A stretch of DNA of 64,000 bases from Sipunculus nudus (GCA_026874595.1 CM049317.1:76141891-76205890), one strand, 5' to 3'. Shown: positions 24,212 through 38,557, counted from the stretch's first letter. Program-made: numbers and translations. Notes: generated by a model not told the origin, from the sequence alone.

Positions 24212-26733
24212 CTATAGTTTATAGCAGCTAAGATAGATAAAGCCATTGACAGAGGGATCTAACACAGGACATTTCTGGATTGGCACTCGATTCGTGTCCA
24301 CGGACTGGTAAAAACGCAGTAAAACCGTTCGTGAGAAATAACCGTCAGTGTTATTTAGTGATAAGTGGTGTTGCGTGTACAAATGGATTACGCCGAGGAC
24401 CATTGAACTGTCTATGCGAGGGATCATGTGACTTGGGGCAGCAAAGTGAGGGACTATGTTCACGTCACTATTGCATAGGACTTTGTGTGATACCAGGATT
24501 TTACTTCTTGTGTTGTTGACACCCCCCCCCCCCACCCCAAAGTGATCAGTATGTACCCATTCAATTGTTGATATATATATATTTCTTTTGTTAACGTCCA
24601 ACTGTTTTATATTGTATTTGGGGAATACATCGACGCACCCCATCCCAAGTGATCTCTAAGTACCCATACATTTGTCATATTTTTTCTTTTATATTTTAAC
24701 TGTCTTTTATAGTATTTGGAAAGGTAAATACATCGCGTGAGTGTAATCTCAGGTCTGCCTGTTGTTTTGACTGACTGACAAGATTCTGGAAGTTCACATC
24801 CCCTGTGGTGTGACAACGAGTGACAGTTAATAGACTACTGATGGAGGGCAGTAGAAGAGGGAATATGTCACAGATATCTAATCAAACACGATTAACTCGA
24901 CTCAGAGCTCACCTGTGAATATTTCCAATCTCATTAAAGTGTATAAGCATGATTTTTTCTAATTCAAAGAAGACACTTCATACTGTTTGATTATAACATT
25001 CAGCTACAAAATTTGCGCAGAATTTATATAGTTTATGTGGACCCCAGACATGATTTGTACTCATCATTTAGATTAATTCTTCAGGATCCAAAGGAAAAAC
25101 AGTAAGTGAATTAAAGCATCATAATCAGACCAATGATTCCAGTTATTATTACATCAATAATTTATTCTTATAATATGCATGTGTCCGGATTTTAAATATT
25201 CTGCCTGAATTTAAAGTGCCTAACAAAACATGCTAACATGAATAAAAATACATTATACATGCAATAGTTAAGAACAGACATAAAACATAATATCATATAT
25301 CCTTAAATTATTACTATAACTTTTAAAATTACCCAGTTAAGTGAATAATAAAGATCTGGACGTCCGCAAAGTTGGAGCACAGAGGCTGATACCTTTGCCT
25401 CAATATGTTGAAAATTTAGCTCCCGATTCATGTTTAAGAAGATATTTATTATTGGATTCAGAGTAAGAGGAGCTTTGCACAGCTGGAATAATTCAGATAA
25501 GTAAGTCGGTGCCATCCGATGGAGGGCCTTTGATAGCACGTTTTGATACACCTGCCTACCATGCGTGGGCAGCGTGATTCTGAACCTTATAGACGAGACA
25601 CCTGAGACTTCGGTAATGCATAGAAAAGTGAATTACACACGTCCAGAAGAATCTAGACCCGTGCAAGCCGAGACACGGTGGACTTTGAAAGGTATTTGCG
25701 GATACTCATTCCGACTATACAATTCAATGTTAATTCGACAAACTGTTCACAAAATGCACATTCATCAGGATGCTGGTATAATTGCTGCTTAAATATATAA
25801 TGTAAATTGTGTTAACGAAACAAACACTTTTATTATATTCGATGTTTTATGTTCTCCTTTCGCATAACAAAAATATTTCGTTATTGATATCCCTGATTTA
25901 ACTACATTTACAAGTACTGTGTAGCAAGTCTCTCCACGTTCTTCTAAAAATATGTCCTCCTTGAATGTGATACATGTTCGTAAGATCCTTTCTGCGAAAA
26001 GATCACTTCAAGTAATTTTTGGACCATCATTGGTGAAATACCTTTTACGTGGGTATAATTTTATTTTTTCTGTTTTTGTCTGTCTTTTTTGTTTTGCCCT
26101 ATCAACTCGCTTAATTCTTCACCCGCTGAATTACATTGGCTTCTATTTGCTTTACTTCCTCGTTTCTAGAATAAAAGGAGATAACATTAGAAATAAATTC
26201 GCTTATTTTCTTAGTGACAGGATTAAATTGGTGACACAGAAACGTTAACAATAAACCAGTTGTGTTAAAATTGCTATCTATATGTTTTAGTTTACACGTA
26301 GTATCATTCAAAGATCAGGTTGATCTTATACTCATTTAAACAAGTGTAAACAGTGTTTGAGGCATGACTGAGAGAGTTATGAGATTTGTTTTATATTGCA
26401 CATATCAGGTGAATAAATAAGTTACTTGTTCCAGACTACTAGTAACTCTAAATAATGTAGCAGTAAGGTATAATAATGAATCTATCCGTTTATTTCACCT
26501 CAGGAAATTACTTTTAATTTTTGCCGAAACCCTGTTAATCCAATTGAACTGCTACTCTTAAATTCTGTGCAGTCGAACCTTACGTATTGATATGCTACCA
26601 TAATGAACATACAACACAAGGCAGCGTAGAAGCAAATGAAAACTAATTTTGATTTAAGCTGGTCTCACATACACAAACTCTCTCTCTCTCTCTCATACAC
26701 TTGCCCCTTAGTATGAGCTTTTTGTACACTTAC
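24212..26733. other. Probable 3' intronic/intergenic region of gene B
   Basis: No firmly supported exon. A minus frame at 25551-25303 contains HRMAPTYLSELF, which recalls a motif seen near the C-terminus of many LINE reverse transcriptases and may be a LINE relic. A poly-C run lies near 24525-24537 and a (CT)n run near 26681-26694. Confidence 0.35.
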
Positions 26734-29700
26734 CCTTTTGTATATCTTATAGACAATAAAAAGAATGATGCTATTGAGGATGATAACTGAAACTACTGCC
26801 ACCAGAACTGAGACAGATATAGGAAGGCCTTTGTCACTGCAATCATCAATACCTGAAAAAAATCGCAGTTTATGATAACAATATTGATCAGGATAATAAA
26901 AAAAAAGTTAACTGTTGTTTAAGTATTATTTGAAAACCCTTCAAAATAATGATACATATTCAACGGTTAATTTTCCTTCAATGATTCAATTTTAACCTTT
27001 GACTTAAACTTATAAAGGATTTAAATAAATGTCATCATAAACAAATCAAAATAAAACTTCATAGCTACAAACAACTCACATGATTTTGCCTGTGCTGGAG
27101 TCCCCTCTCCATGTCCAATGGGTGTTGTTTCTTTTTGTCTCCCCACATATTCTGTACAAAGAAAGTATTATATCGTTAGATATTGGGTAACTTCTCTCAA
27201 ATACAAACGCATGTTTACCACCGGATAATCTTTAGGTAACCTTTTTAATGAACATGGACCGTTTGGGAGAGATTTACGGATATTTACATCCGTTTCCGAT
27301 TGCCATGAGATACTGTGTAGGACGGAGCGCTACGGGACAAAAAGAGCCTGACAGAACTGAAACATTCAAGTGACGTCGCAGGCTCGGATATTGGCACATG
27401 AAATTTTATAATAGACTCGCATATTATGTTGTCATCATATGTCAACGGTAGACCCTTTACCTAAATTTTGAATCGAAATCATATGAACATTAAAGCTTTA
27501 AATAATATGAGGAATGTCTGTATTGGTCAGCAAGATGGTAGTGCCTTGCGGCAATCCTGGGGCCACCGACCCATGCACACCCAGTGTCACCCATGCCCTC
27601 ATCCATGTTTTCTCCATCATAGACCTCGATTTATCTACATACCTGAGAATCCCACACACAGCCCTATTGTGTGAGCTACATTATATCTATCAGCAGATGA
27701 CGTAATCTCTGGGGCATTTCTCATAAATAACATTGATTATCTAATCCATATACCACGGTGCCCCCCCGCCCGACCTTTACCTGGTTTGCATGGAGTGCCC
27801 TAATCCACTTTCCCGGTTTCCAAAGGTTATTTATCCTATAACACTCTGCATCGGTTTAATCGAAATAAAAACAATAATAAAAACCAGATGGTATGTTTTT
27901 ACATTTCTGGAACATGCTAATAATGTCTACAGTGTGACCTCAAACCATATGCAGCATTTATCATAATCCTGCATGCTGATTTAAGTTGGTATAAAGAACA
28001 AGAAACTTTACCTTACCGTTTGTACTATTTCAGGATTGATATTTATTTTAAAATATTTTACTCACCAGCTGCATTTAAGTTGATGCATAAAGAGTCGTGT
28101 TGTTTGGAGCATTGTTCTGCTTTCCACCAGTAATCTTTCCCTTTTTTAAATATAATTGAGCAGTTTCCGCTACCAGAAGGCTCCTCTTCGGCCCAATGTG
28201 GTTTTATAAGTGAAGTGTTTACTGCAACAGGAAAGCTCGTGATGATTCCAACTGAGTATGTCTTAATATCAAGTGTATTATAACAATTATTATGATCATT
28301 AAGCTAATCTCTATATATGCAAATTTACACTAATCTACACACCATTCATCTATGTTAATTGGTCTCCAGTGTACAAATACGTTACAGGCACAGAACTGTT
28401 GATAAACTGTCGTGGCCAAGCCGGAACATACACTGTAATTATAATTATTGGTATTCAACTATATTTAAGGATATCGTATCACTATTTTTTAGCAGTGTCC
28501 ACTTATGTCTGGGTTAAGAAGACAGGTCTACTTTATTTACTTTACTCCAGTTACTCTGGATGTATTGCTAACGTTTAATAAAAAAGTATGATTATTTACC
28601 AGAAAATGGGATGTGCCACTCTTCCCTCCTCAGACCAATCCATAACTGCTTGCAGTCTCTACGATACTGAAAACGTCTGACAAAATTACACTTTTCTTTT
28701 GTATCTAAAACTGCCATTCGTAGATTGTTCTGGTCACAGAAATGTTTTGCTCCCTCCCACGAGAACGGGCCATGATTCATTATAAAACACGTGTTGTTTT
28801 CCTTGTATCTCTCACATCGTGACGTGTCAAGGCCAGGAATCAAAGAGCAACCAGGGCACTCTGAAACAAATTGTAATAGAGCAATCAGAGCATCCTGAAA
28901 CAAATTGTAATAAAGCAATCAGAGCATCCTGAAACAAATTGTAATAAAGCAATCAGAGCATCCTGAAACAAATTGTAATAAAGCAATCAGAGCATCCTGA
29001 AACAAATTGTAATAGAGCAATCAGAGCATCCTGAAACAAATTGTAATAGAGCAATCAGAGCATCCTGAAACAAATTGTAATAGAGCAATCAGAGCATCCT
29101 GAAACAAATTGTAATAAAGCAATCAGCGTATCCTGAAACAAATTGTAATAGAGCAATCAGAGCATCCTGAAACAAATTGTAATAAAGCAATCAGCGTATC
29201 CTGAAACAAATTGTAATAGAGCAATCAGAGCATCCTGAAACAAATTGTAATAAAGCAATCAGCGTATCCTGAAACAAATTGTAATAGAGCAATCAGAGCA
29301 TCCTGAAACAAATTGTAATAGAGCAATCAGCGTATCCTGAAACAAATTGTAATAGAGCAATCAGAGCATCCTGAAACAAATTGTAATAAAACAATCAGAG
29401 CATCCTGAAACAAATTGTAATAAAACAATCAGCGTATCCTGAAACAAATTGTAATAGAGCAATCAGAGCATCCTGAAACAAATTGTAATAGAGCAATCAG
29501 AGCATCCTGATACAAATTGTAATAAAGCAATCAGAGCATCCTGAAACAAATTGTAATAGAGCAATCAGAGCATCCTGAAACAAATTGTAATAAAGCAATC
29601 AGAGCATCCTGAAACAAATTGTAATAAAGCAATCAGCGCATCCTGAAAAAAATTGTAATAAAGCAATCAGCGTATCCAGAAACAAATTGTAATAGAGCAA

Positions 29701-32419
29701 TCAGCGTATCCTGAAACAAATTGTAATAGAGCAATCAGAGCATCCTGAAACAAATTGTAATAGAGCAATCAGAGCATCCTGAAACAAATTGTAATAGAGC
29801 AATCAGAGCATCCTGAAACAAATTGTAATAAAACAATCAGAGCATCCTGAAAAAAAATTGTAATAGAGCAATCAGCGTATCCTGAAACAAATTGTAATAG
29901 AGCAATCAGAGCATCCTGAAACAAATTGTAATAGAGCAGCCAGAGCATCCTGAAACAAATTGTTATAAAGCAGCCAGAGCATCATGAGACACGACAGCAA
30001 TTGTCATAAGGCAGACAGAACACCTTAGACATAACAGCATTTGTCGTTTGAATACGTTTATCGCTTTCTCTCAAGAATGATATATGTCTTATAATGACAT
30101 CTCCAACACGTTAGTAATGCTTAATGTCATGTTTGGTAATGAGACCCTTCAATATATATTGCATCAATGTCGTGAAATAGCATCAGTAAACACATATTTA
30201 TCATAATAATAAAAGTAGATATCCAAACTGTTTAATAAGAAGAAATTTACCATATACTATTTTCCACAAATTTCCATAGGCCTTGTTTATATTTTGAGGG
30301 TGCATTGTTATTACATTAGTTGGTTTCAGTTGACCTAGTATTAGATAACGCAGTTCCAGTTTTAGGATAAAATATGAATGCTTTACTGCTTTGTTTTGGC
30401 TATAAGCATAAAGAGCATATGGAAAATAACAACTGATGTTAAATTCAACCAACAACCGCAAAATAATATAACTCTACGGAAGTGAGTGTTTGTACATAGA
30501 ATACCTAGTGTTGTTATTGATGAAGATTTAAGTATAAACTGTGTTAGAGAAAATAAACATATTCATAGACCGAAAGGTTGGCCACATACATATCATGTCT
30601 ACCAATAGGGAGTAAGTTAAATCTACTTGTTACATGTTACATGAATCAGTAGGACATATTGATACATGTATTTCGCTTGGTGATCTTACTGACATTTGTG
30701 ACAACACTTCATGTCTTATCTGTACAGCATAGTCTCATTCTTATTAAAAAATATACATTATTCTTATTCATTGCATCGTCACAAACATGAAATATCGACA
30801 AAATTAGCATTAGTCCAATTTTAAATTATATTAGGAATGAGAACTTTAAGGAATAAGTTTTTAAGCAAATTACAGAGTATATAACTGTGCTAACAACAGA
30901 ATCATGTTTGCTTATATATACTGTTAAGTTAATACACAGTCATTGTTATACTGGAGATTATTATACCCCTATCATACCTGTAAAACCTCTGTATGTTTAC
31001 CACTACGTTAATGCAGGTAAATATTCATCCGGTTAATGTGTTTTTTTTATGTCAATGTACAATTACCTGTTTTCTCGCAGAGCACACCTTTGTTAATACT
31101 CTCAAAACATCTTCCTGCTTTGATAAATTTGGAACCTTCCCTGAGCTCCCACATACCACAATTAAAAGTGTCATCTGGCCAGGTGACAGGGGTACACGGT
31201 TCACCTGCAACATATCAAAAGTGTGTTTTAAATTTTCAAACAAAAGTGACCCTGACCAACTTTCTTGACAGGGTTATCTGTGTACCACCAGTTCAGTAGG
31301 GAAACGATGTCTTGGAGTATAGAAGGGGAATTTTATTTGATCTATATCAAATAATTGTATATAATTGGTGACTTATACTTATGAAATATGATTTAGAAGT
31401 TACTTTTATATGAATGTTAATAAAATTCATTTTTTTAGGAATGGTTTAAAAGAACTGACCTGCATCTTCACCGCTGACCCAGGTAGCATTTAATAACTTC
31501 TTTCTCTTGAGTGGAAGCCAGGCCTCACACAAAGAATACCTATGCAATAATTTTGTAATACCTTCATAATCGTACAACGGTATTCTGTAATTAAGTCCCT
31601 TTTCCTCACAGCAGCGTACACTACACGTGAAGTTACTATGGTAACATATCTCTTCAGAGCCCCTGGTTTTTCCTGGAATTCAAAAATATACACTATTCAA
31701 GGTAGGCTAACACACGTGCTTTGCTTTGGGATTCATCTTCGTTTCAGAGAGTTTCGAATGGACAACTGATGTTGACACACACAGCTTACTACAGAGGAAT
31801 GTGAAAACATACATTTTTTACATACATCGACATCAAGGACGAACTTATTAAGCAATGTTCAATGCAGACTGTATTGAAAAAGAATTACATGAAACAATCT
31901 ATCGTCACAATCACAGGAAAACAAGAATAACGGAAGGCGATAATAGAAGAAAGATAAAAGAAGAAGCTACATATACCGATACTCATCATTATATCGGTCA
32001 ATATTTGGGTGGGTGGGACGTAACTGGACACACAAAAGCATTCTTAATGGCTATACCAGTCCAGTTTGGCTTATATTTACGAAGCAGAAAGAACGTCTGG
32101 TTTGTGTGTCACAGGTTACTAGTTGAATTCACAATTTCTATATTCACCCGTTACATACATATATGGCCCTCCACGATACCACTTGGAATTTAGAAAAAAA
32201 AAATCATACCGCATTTTCCTTGAAGCAACCTACTAGTTCTGTGCATACAATCATTACATCATTGCGGCTACAACTGTAGAAGACAAACACCAGGAAGGTT
32301 TTGAGAGAGGAAGAGGTTGTATGTATTTACTTACCTGTAATAGTCTTGCTTAGGGTGCTAGACAGAAAATAAACGGCAACTACAAATACCGCACTGACCG
32401 CCATAACACTTATATCCAT
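26734..32419 (-). CDS. Receptor gene B: type I membrane protein with two C-type lectin-like domains
   Basis: Seven minus-strand exons join in phase: 32419-32335, 31672-31460, 31204-31067, 28860-28600, 28221-28066, 27151-27080 and 26852-26734. Exon 1 (ATG at 32419) is a signal peptide (MDISVMAVSAVFVVAVYFLS). Exons 2+3 are CTLD1 (CYHSNFTC, RCCEEKGLNY, TWVSGEDAG; then WPDDTFNC and GVLCEK). Exons 4+5 are CTLD2 (ECPGC, RCERYK, FSWEGAKHFC, LWIGLRREEW; then EEEPSGSGNCSI and YWWKAEQC). Exon 6 is a 24-residue stalk rich in polar residues. Exon 7 has the TM span (ISVSVLVAVVSVIILNSIILFIVY) and the basic YKIYKR, exiting in phase 0. All earlier introns are phase 1. The WIGL core is present, while EPS and WKA replace the Ca-binding EPN and WND. 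Exon 4's acceptor is the last unit of a 34-bp minisatellite. The tail after the TM is unresolved. 348 residues to the end of exon 7. Confidence 0.85.
28844..30040 (-). repeat. 34-bp minisatellite carrying a 3' splice site in every unit
   Basis: About 33 head-to-tail copies of a 34-base unit. On the minus strand each unit reads like an intron end: a CTGAT branch-point-like motif, a T-rich tract and TTTGTTTCAG. The unit nearest the gene is the genuine acceptor of exon 4 of gene B (TTTGTTTCAG|AGTGCCC at 28861), and the first ~16 exon bases match the other units at 12-13 positions. Units vary mainly at GCGTATCC versus GAGCATCC and at AAAGC versus AGAGC. The distal end (29930-30040) is degenerate. 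The repeats show no unique spacers, so this is not a CRISPR array. Confidence 0.9.
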
Positions 32420-33983
32420 AACATGTACGCCGATGTATGAATACTGTATGTTTTTCGAGTTAGTGAAAGATCCACAGTAATATCAGCTGTGTCTCCACTA
32501 GGGTAGATCATCAAGTCCAGGCCCGTTCTGACATTACTGTTTTTATTTGCGATCCATATTGTTAAAGGTTATATGCAAGGTTGGTTATCCATAATAACTG
32601 GTTCCATTCTTTTCATAAATTGCTCTCAGATCAACAGAAGCGATTGAACAAGGTTTGTGTAGGTGACAGTCGAGACTGAGAAATTTCAGCTTGTGACACT
32701 TTTAAGAATCGTGCGCTCCACATTTCTGTTTCGTATGTGTATGATACAAGAACGCTTTAACGTGCACAGGCTGAAGCGAGGCAAAAATAAGCAGTCACGT
32801 GTTCAATGTTATAATCAGCATACATAAGCACATTGACCGAGGTAAGAGTTGAACAGGTCTATGTGGGCGAAAAAAACACATGAGCTCTCTCTTGCAAAAT
32901 CAATATGTAACGAGCGTAGATCCAGGGCACTTTGATCAAGGCTGTATTTTGTGATTGACCGGGCACATTGGAAAGCTATTTTTAGCTTACCTTTTAAATG
33001 CGAGAGGCAGTTACCTTTAGATAGTAAGAGATCTGACCCTGGAGCTTGATAACAGGTGTCCTGATCGTGTATGAACGAAGGGCACTCTGGCTTGTAGCAG
33101 ATTAACATTGAGCAATTAATCACACACACACACACACACACATACATAATATATAACATAGTTGTTTATTTGACATAAGTAAACACACCTGGGTTAATGA
33201 TTTATACCAGGACAAGTATACATTCAAACGAGTGTTTATTGCCAATACAAAGGATAATCAAGTTTTAATCTACACAGAGCTTAATATGTACATCACTCTT
33301 ATTTACCCATTTCTTTAATTTCAATCAGTAATAAGTATACAATATAAAACCTTGCAATGTTATTAATTCGTGGACAGAAAACAAATAAGCACTGAACAAA
33401 TTAGGTTTTAAATGAAAGTTTCAAAATGTTTTACTGATAAGTACTCATCCTTGGTTTAGGTTTAAGTAATAAAGGATGTGCTGTTTAATGTTAGGTATCC
33501 TGATAGCTGACGTTATTTATAACAGTTCACACCTTTCAGTAATTGTTAGTGTATTTAGGTTAAATTCAGGTTAATTTCATTAACTAGCACTATAAAATAT
33601 ATCATAATAAGATACATCATTGACTGGGTCAGAATAGATCATACATACAAGTGTATTTAAACAGTTAAAATATATATGTATATATTAACTTTCTTTCCGG
33701 CTTTGCGTTTGACTTCTTTTTGGAAGTCGTCATGTCAGACTCGACATGTTCATGTTACACTCGGTAGTCCACAAAAGTACACCTCTTTCTCCTTGGTGTA
33801 GCTTTCATGTTTATATAATGTTATATCCAGTTATTTTAGAATCGCACATAACAGGCGTCGTCCAGTTGTTCTCAAAAAGGTGCTTTTCTCTCTCTGTGGC
33901 TAAGGTCATTCTCACGAAACAGAGAAGGCTTATTGGAAATTTTTAACAAGCTGGACATCGGCCAGGAAGCCCAGCATCGGGGC
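32420..33983. other. Intergenic region between genes B and C
   Basis: Upstream region of gene B and downstream region of gene C. A (CA)n run lies at about 33121-33140. An AATAAA on the minus strand near 33241-33236 could serve gene C. The minus frame at 33159-32815 starts in the microsatellite and has no splice-site support. Confidence 0.5.
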
Positions 33984-36820
33984 CTATTTTGTCGTAATAC
34001 ATATTACGACATAGAATGTTACTTCCGTTTCAGCTTGGTCCAGACACACCTTGTCTATTCGACTGCCGGCCGACGAATCTGTGAACGAGCCGTTGCTGAA
34101 CGATGATTGGCTCCCGGACGTGCAGTTGTCATTTTCTGTGCGGTCCATTTGTTTCTCGGACTTCCCTGCTCTGTAAATATTAATATTCTAAATATTTTAA
34201 ATGCCCATCCTTAACCGCTGATTATTGGAAACATAGTAATAAAATAATATTTATAGTTTATGCGTTCTGAATTATCACAGGGCTTTAGCTTTCACTATCA
34301 CTGGGCATGTTTGTCTCTCCTTAATTTCAAAAAGGTTGCCGCAGGGTTTACTCTATGGTTATCATTATGGCAGGTGGCTTAACATTTAGTTGGGTTTTGT
34401 TACATTTGTTACATCGAGCGCAAGGAAATTTACGAAATGACTTACCTTTTTAAGTGATTTTTCTTCACATAAATGCTAGCGATTATTGATATCAGGATTA
34501 TGACAAGTAAACTTGTGACCAGGAGAAAGGCTATCGGTAGGTCTCCTAATAAAAGAGGAATAACGTAATTGTGTTTTGTAAATAACTGTGTCGCCTCAAA
34601 CAAAAAGCTTCGGCTGTGAGAAAAGAAGGGCAGCATGATGGTTCGATAAAAGCATATTTCCCTGTACCTTTTGTGACGGACACATACTGCATCCCGGAGT
34701 CCTTTGATAACGTGGCTCCATGTTGATTGGTTGACCCACCTTTGTCGTTGCTCTCGACTATAATGCTTGATGTAGCAGTAATTGAGATTTCACTTTCGCC
34801 TAGGTGAAGGACATATCATACGATCAAATATTTGTCATACTTAAACTGATGATATTTCCTTATACACCAGGTTTAATATCACAGTGTGTTATACGCGGAA
34901 AGTCACTGATAATTATGTTTATTATGATACTTTTTATATTATTATACTATTACATTATTATTGTATGCGTGCTCTTCACAATGCTTTTCCTCGTGGCCCG
35001 TTATATAACATAGTATAAATCTTAAAATTTCAAGGAAACTTACATATGAATAGATAAGCCTTGTCACAGCTCACTGACGTCCATGAAAATTTATTTGGGG
35101 AAAACGTCTCATCTCGCAGAAGCAAAATGCAACTCGGAGAGCCCAGATATAAGACGTTGTTTAGTGGCCATCTCGTTATAAAGTTCCTGGCATCTGTTGG
35201 TCAAAATGGAGCAAAAAATAGCATTGTAAATAAATATGTAAACAGTGTATATTTTTATATTTAACCAACATTTAAAGTAAGATAAAAAACATGATTTGAC
35301 AGCCTTAATGTAAAACAAACCTTTTTGTACCATGCACTGCTATAGCTTAAACAAATTAGAAAAAACTTTTCGAGGGAAATAATATTATTAAAGCCTAATA
35401 TAAATATTAAAATAAAATTAATAGGTTTGCCCCTTTTTAAAATCTGTGTAAATATTTGCCAATTTTAAATGCAAATTTTAAATGATAAATGTTACCTACT
35501 CGCCCCTGACGTGCTCCATACGAAGTGCTCGCGCGTTAGATCTGTCCAAAACTCAGTCTGTCGACAATATCTTTTAATCATTTTGAGGACAGATTCGGAC
35601 GCAGCTCGAGCAATATAGCCATCCCGTTCAGAGCAGAAGTGACAAGCCTGGTACCAGTTGGCAGTAATACATCCACTGATAATACAGCCATCGCTATCTT
35701 GGTAACATTCCGGTTCCGAACAGCTTTTACAGTCTAGGAACACATGGCATGATTATTTAGGACCAAAATTAAGCAGTATTGGTATAGTCGAGTGTCTTAA
35801 TAGCTGTGATTCTAAAAATAAACACCCAAGGGACTTTCAATCTTTGTATATTTAATCTATAAAAGCATTCGCCTTGAATATATTTATCAAGGTCTCTTTG
35901 AAAACAGAGAATGGTTATGGCTCGTGAGTGGTTAAGAAAGCGTTCATATTTGTATACGGAGTATCAGTAAAATTACATATATCAACTCAATGTTAAAATG
36001 AATGAGGTGCTCCATTTTAAATCGAAGCACAACGTCCAATCAAGAGATGTTGTCTTGTAGCTTTAGCTGTTTAGGAACATTATTCTAACTTTTATTTGGT
36101 AAAATATAGCTTAAAACTTAACTAGTTTTTTTACACAAACCGGATGGATCTGTCTACTACAATTCTAGCATAAGCAAAATATACTTAATTGTGGGGTTTC
36201 CACACATTTTATTCCAATTCTACCTCGTGTTTTGCATATGACACCAACGTCTTCCGTAGTACAATTAGCAGCTACATCCACACCATCACTCAACATGGCA
36301 CATAATTTCGTATTATCAGAATAGAGGGGTGTTATTCCTGTATGAACAAATAAATATAAATAGATATTATTACTATAGGGTTTACTCTTTACGAACCGTT
36401 TATGTACTAAGAGACAGCATTTTAATTTTACTCTTCCCCAGGTGTATCTATCAGTTATTCGTAATCAGTAACTCAAACTTGTTTGTTAACACAGTCCTAT
36501 GTTTGCTGATGAAAGTTTCAAACTACATATACATATTTAACTTTGACTGAAATATATTAATAAAGATGGAAAGCTATTTCCTGAATAAAGAAGAAATGTT
36601 CTAACCTAAGGCATAGAATGTATGTTTCACTTGCCTGATTCTTTCCCCGTTTCATACCATTTTGTGGATCTATTCCATGTGACAGGAAGCCACATGGCAG
36701 ACATGTTGCTGGTTTTCATCAGGGTTTCTGCTATATGTACAGTCGTGCTCAATGGGCCGTATTCGTTTATACGTGGCACGTTGCAGATTTTCGCAATATT
36801 GTTGAACGTGGAGTTCATAA
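33984..36820 (-). CDS. Receptor gene C: type I membrane protein with two C-type lectin-like domains and a short tail
   Basis: Seven minus-strand exons join in phase: 36820-36635, 36337-36224, 35733-35500, 35193-35044, 34799-34668, 34545-34446 and 34170-33984; the signal-peptide exon lies further up and was not found. Exons at 36.8/36.3 kb form CTLD1 (KICNVPRINEYG; TKLCAML; VGVICK). Those at 35.7/35.2 kb form CTLD2 (CKSCSEPEC, NWYQACHFC, FWTDLTREHF; SPSCILL, FSWTSVSC, LFIC). A 44-residue Ser/Thr/Gly stalk precedes the TM (IAFLLVTSLLVIILISIIASIYV, KK after it). The last exon gives a 62-residue Ser-rich cytoplasmic tail (QSSFSNGSFTDSSAGSR) ending at TAG 33986-33984, with no NACHT. Introns are phase 1 except TM to tail (phase 2). 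The first CTLD exon uses a GC donor (CAG|GCAAGT). Divergently oriented to gene D. Confidence 0.82.
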
Positions 36821-37350
36821 CTACAAGGCAGGTAGATCTGAATTCAATAAATCTAATCTCGTTGTGTATCACAAGATATATTTTACTGAAAATGTATTTT
36901 TAGTATTTTCAACAACACACATATGTACAAAAAAATAACGCACACGGAACGTATGGCCTAATTGTTCAATGCACTTGACAATGCCTATGAATCGGCTTTG
37001 GACTATACGCATATTGCTGCAAAACAGCTATTGCAATAGTCCCTCAAACAATAGCATATGCATGTTCAAACAAGTCGGATATATGATTTATCATTGGTCG
37101 GCGCATAAAACAGTGAGCCATGTACATAGTCCCCATGCCGCAGATCTATACACTGGTCCTGGGACATGAAGACCTGGTAAATCAGACAGCAAGCTGACTC
37201 TGCAGAGCCAAGTTTAGAAAACATTCATGTGTTGGTATGTTGAAATTATATATGGCTATGTATACGTATATCTGTCATGCTTATTAAGTGATTTGATCAG
37301 GCAATTTTCTTTTTATATACACAAACATACACCTTAAGATTCAATACTGT

Positions 37351-37401
<51 letters not shown>

Positions 37402-38502
37402 CTACAGTTCTAAACGGGCAGATCGAGATATATTAAAATTGAAAGTTACATTAAATACGTATTGTTAATGCTCAAAGTCTTGAAAAAAAGATTAATAGGA
37501 CATTTTTAATACTGTGCTTTGAGCGAAAACGCAGTAGTGATTAACCCCTAAAATTCTTTCGTTTAAGGACTGTATCATACAGCCGGTTAAAGTGTCTGGG
37601 GTATGAGAGGGTTATTGATGATTTATATGTCATTATAGTTATTACTTATAGTTTAACTTGTACGTTTTGGTATCAGACAAGTTCTTGGGCCAATATTCCT
37701 ACTTGGAGTTATATATATAAGTGTGTGTGTGTGTTTGTCAAACAAATCTAAAATAATGTTTTATATTTTACAAAATAATGTTCTTATCCTTCCCCCGCAT
37801 TGTTTATAAAAAAAACCCGTCTGCCATTTAAACCGCTCTTGTACATGCCAAAACGCTTTCAGAGAGCAAAGTTAATCGAACACGTCTTAAACCCTGTCTT
37901 CGGAAAAAAGAGTGTTCAAGTTAGTCGAGTGGGTATATTTAGTAGATAACCATGTGTCGTCAATAAAGTTTACACATGCACGGCCGGGCTACACACGGCA
38001 CATTGGTGTGTCACAGAGTGCAGAGTGTGAAGTGCTTGGAGCAAACACTTTTTTTTAGTTGTGTCAGCTGAGCGTGATATATTGATGATTAAACTAGAAC
38101 GTCCAAGGAGCTCCAATAGGTCCAGGTACCTCGTGTTTTCTGATCTGTGTGTTGATATTCATTTACATTTAGCTACTTTTTAATAAACTGCTGTTAAAAC
38201 TGTAACGGGTATTAGTATATCCTGAAGTAATCCCGTTTTCTCCTGAAGATGCGTGTACTTCCTACATGGTGCACATGGTTATTGATTCAGATGTCATGGT
38301 TTTAACATGGATAGATCCAAGTTATCAAAAAAGCTCTTTATTATATAATGATTTATAATATTTTCTATTATTTTTTTAAATGTCCCAAAATCATCAAGGG
38401 TCAAATAATGAAAAGTTTCTAGTAAGGAGTTTTTAGTTATTTGGGGTTGTACCCATGTGTCATGGTTGTTTTCCAGGTTTTAAATTAGCCGGTTTTGCTT
38501 CC

Positions 38503-38557
<55 letters not shown>

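Noticed and set aside
25303-25551. Minus frame with HRMAPTYLSELF, possible LINE reverse-transcriptase fragment
   Set aside because: Only about a dozen residues resemble the LINE motif and nothing around them does; too weak to annotate.
26111-26311. Minus frame just downstream of gene B's TM exon, tested as its tail exon
   Set aside because: No acceptor in phase 0 opens it, and composition is not tail-like.
28844-30040. Regularly spaced repeat that might be read as a CRISPR array
   Set aside because: The 34-base units abut directly with no unique spacers, lie in an animal intron, and are explained as a minisatellite of a splice acceptor.
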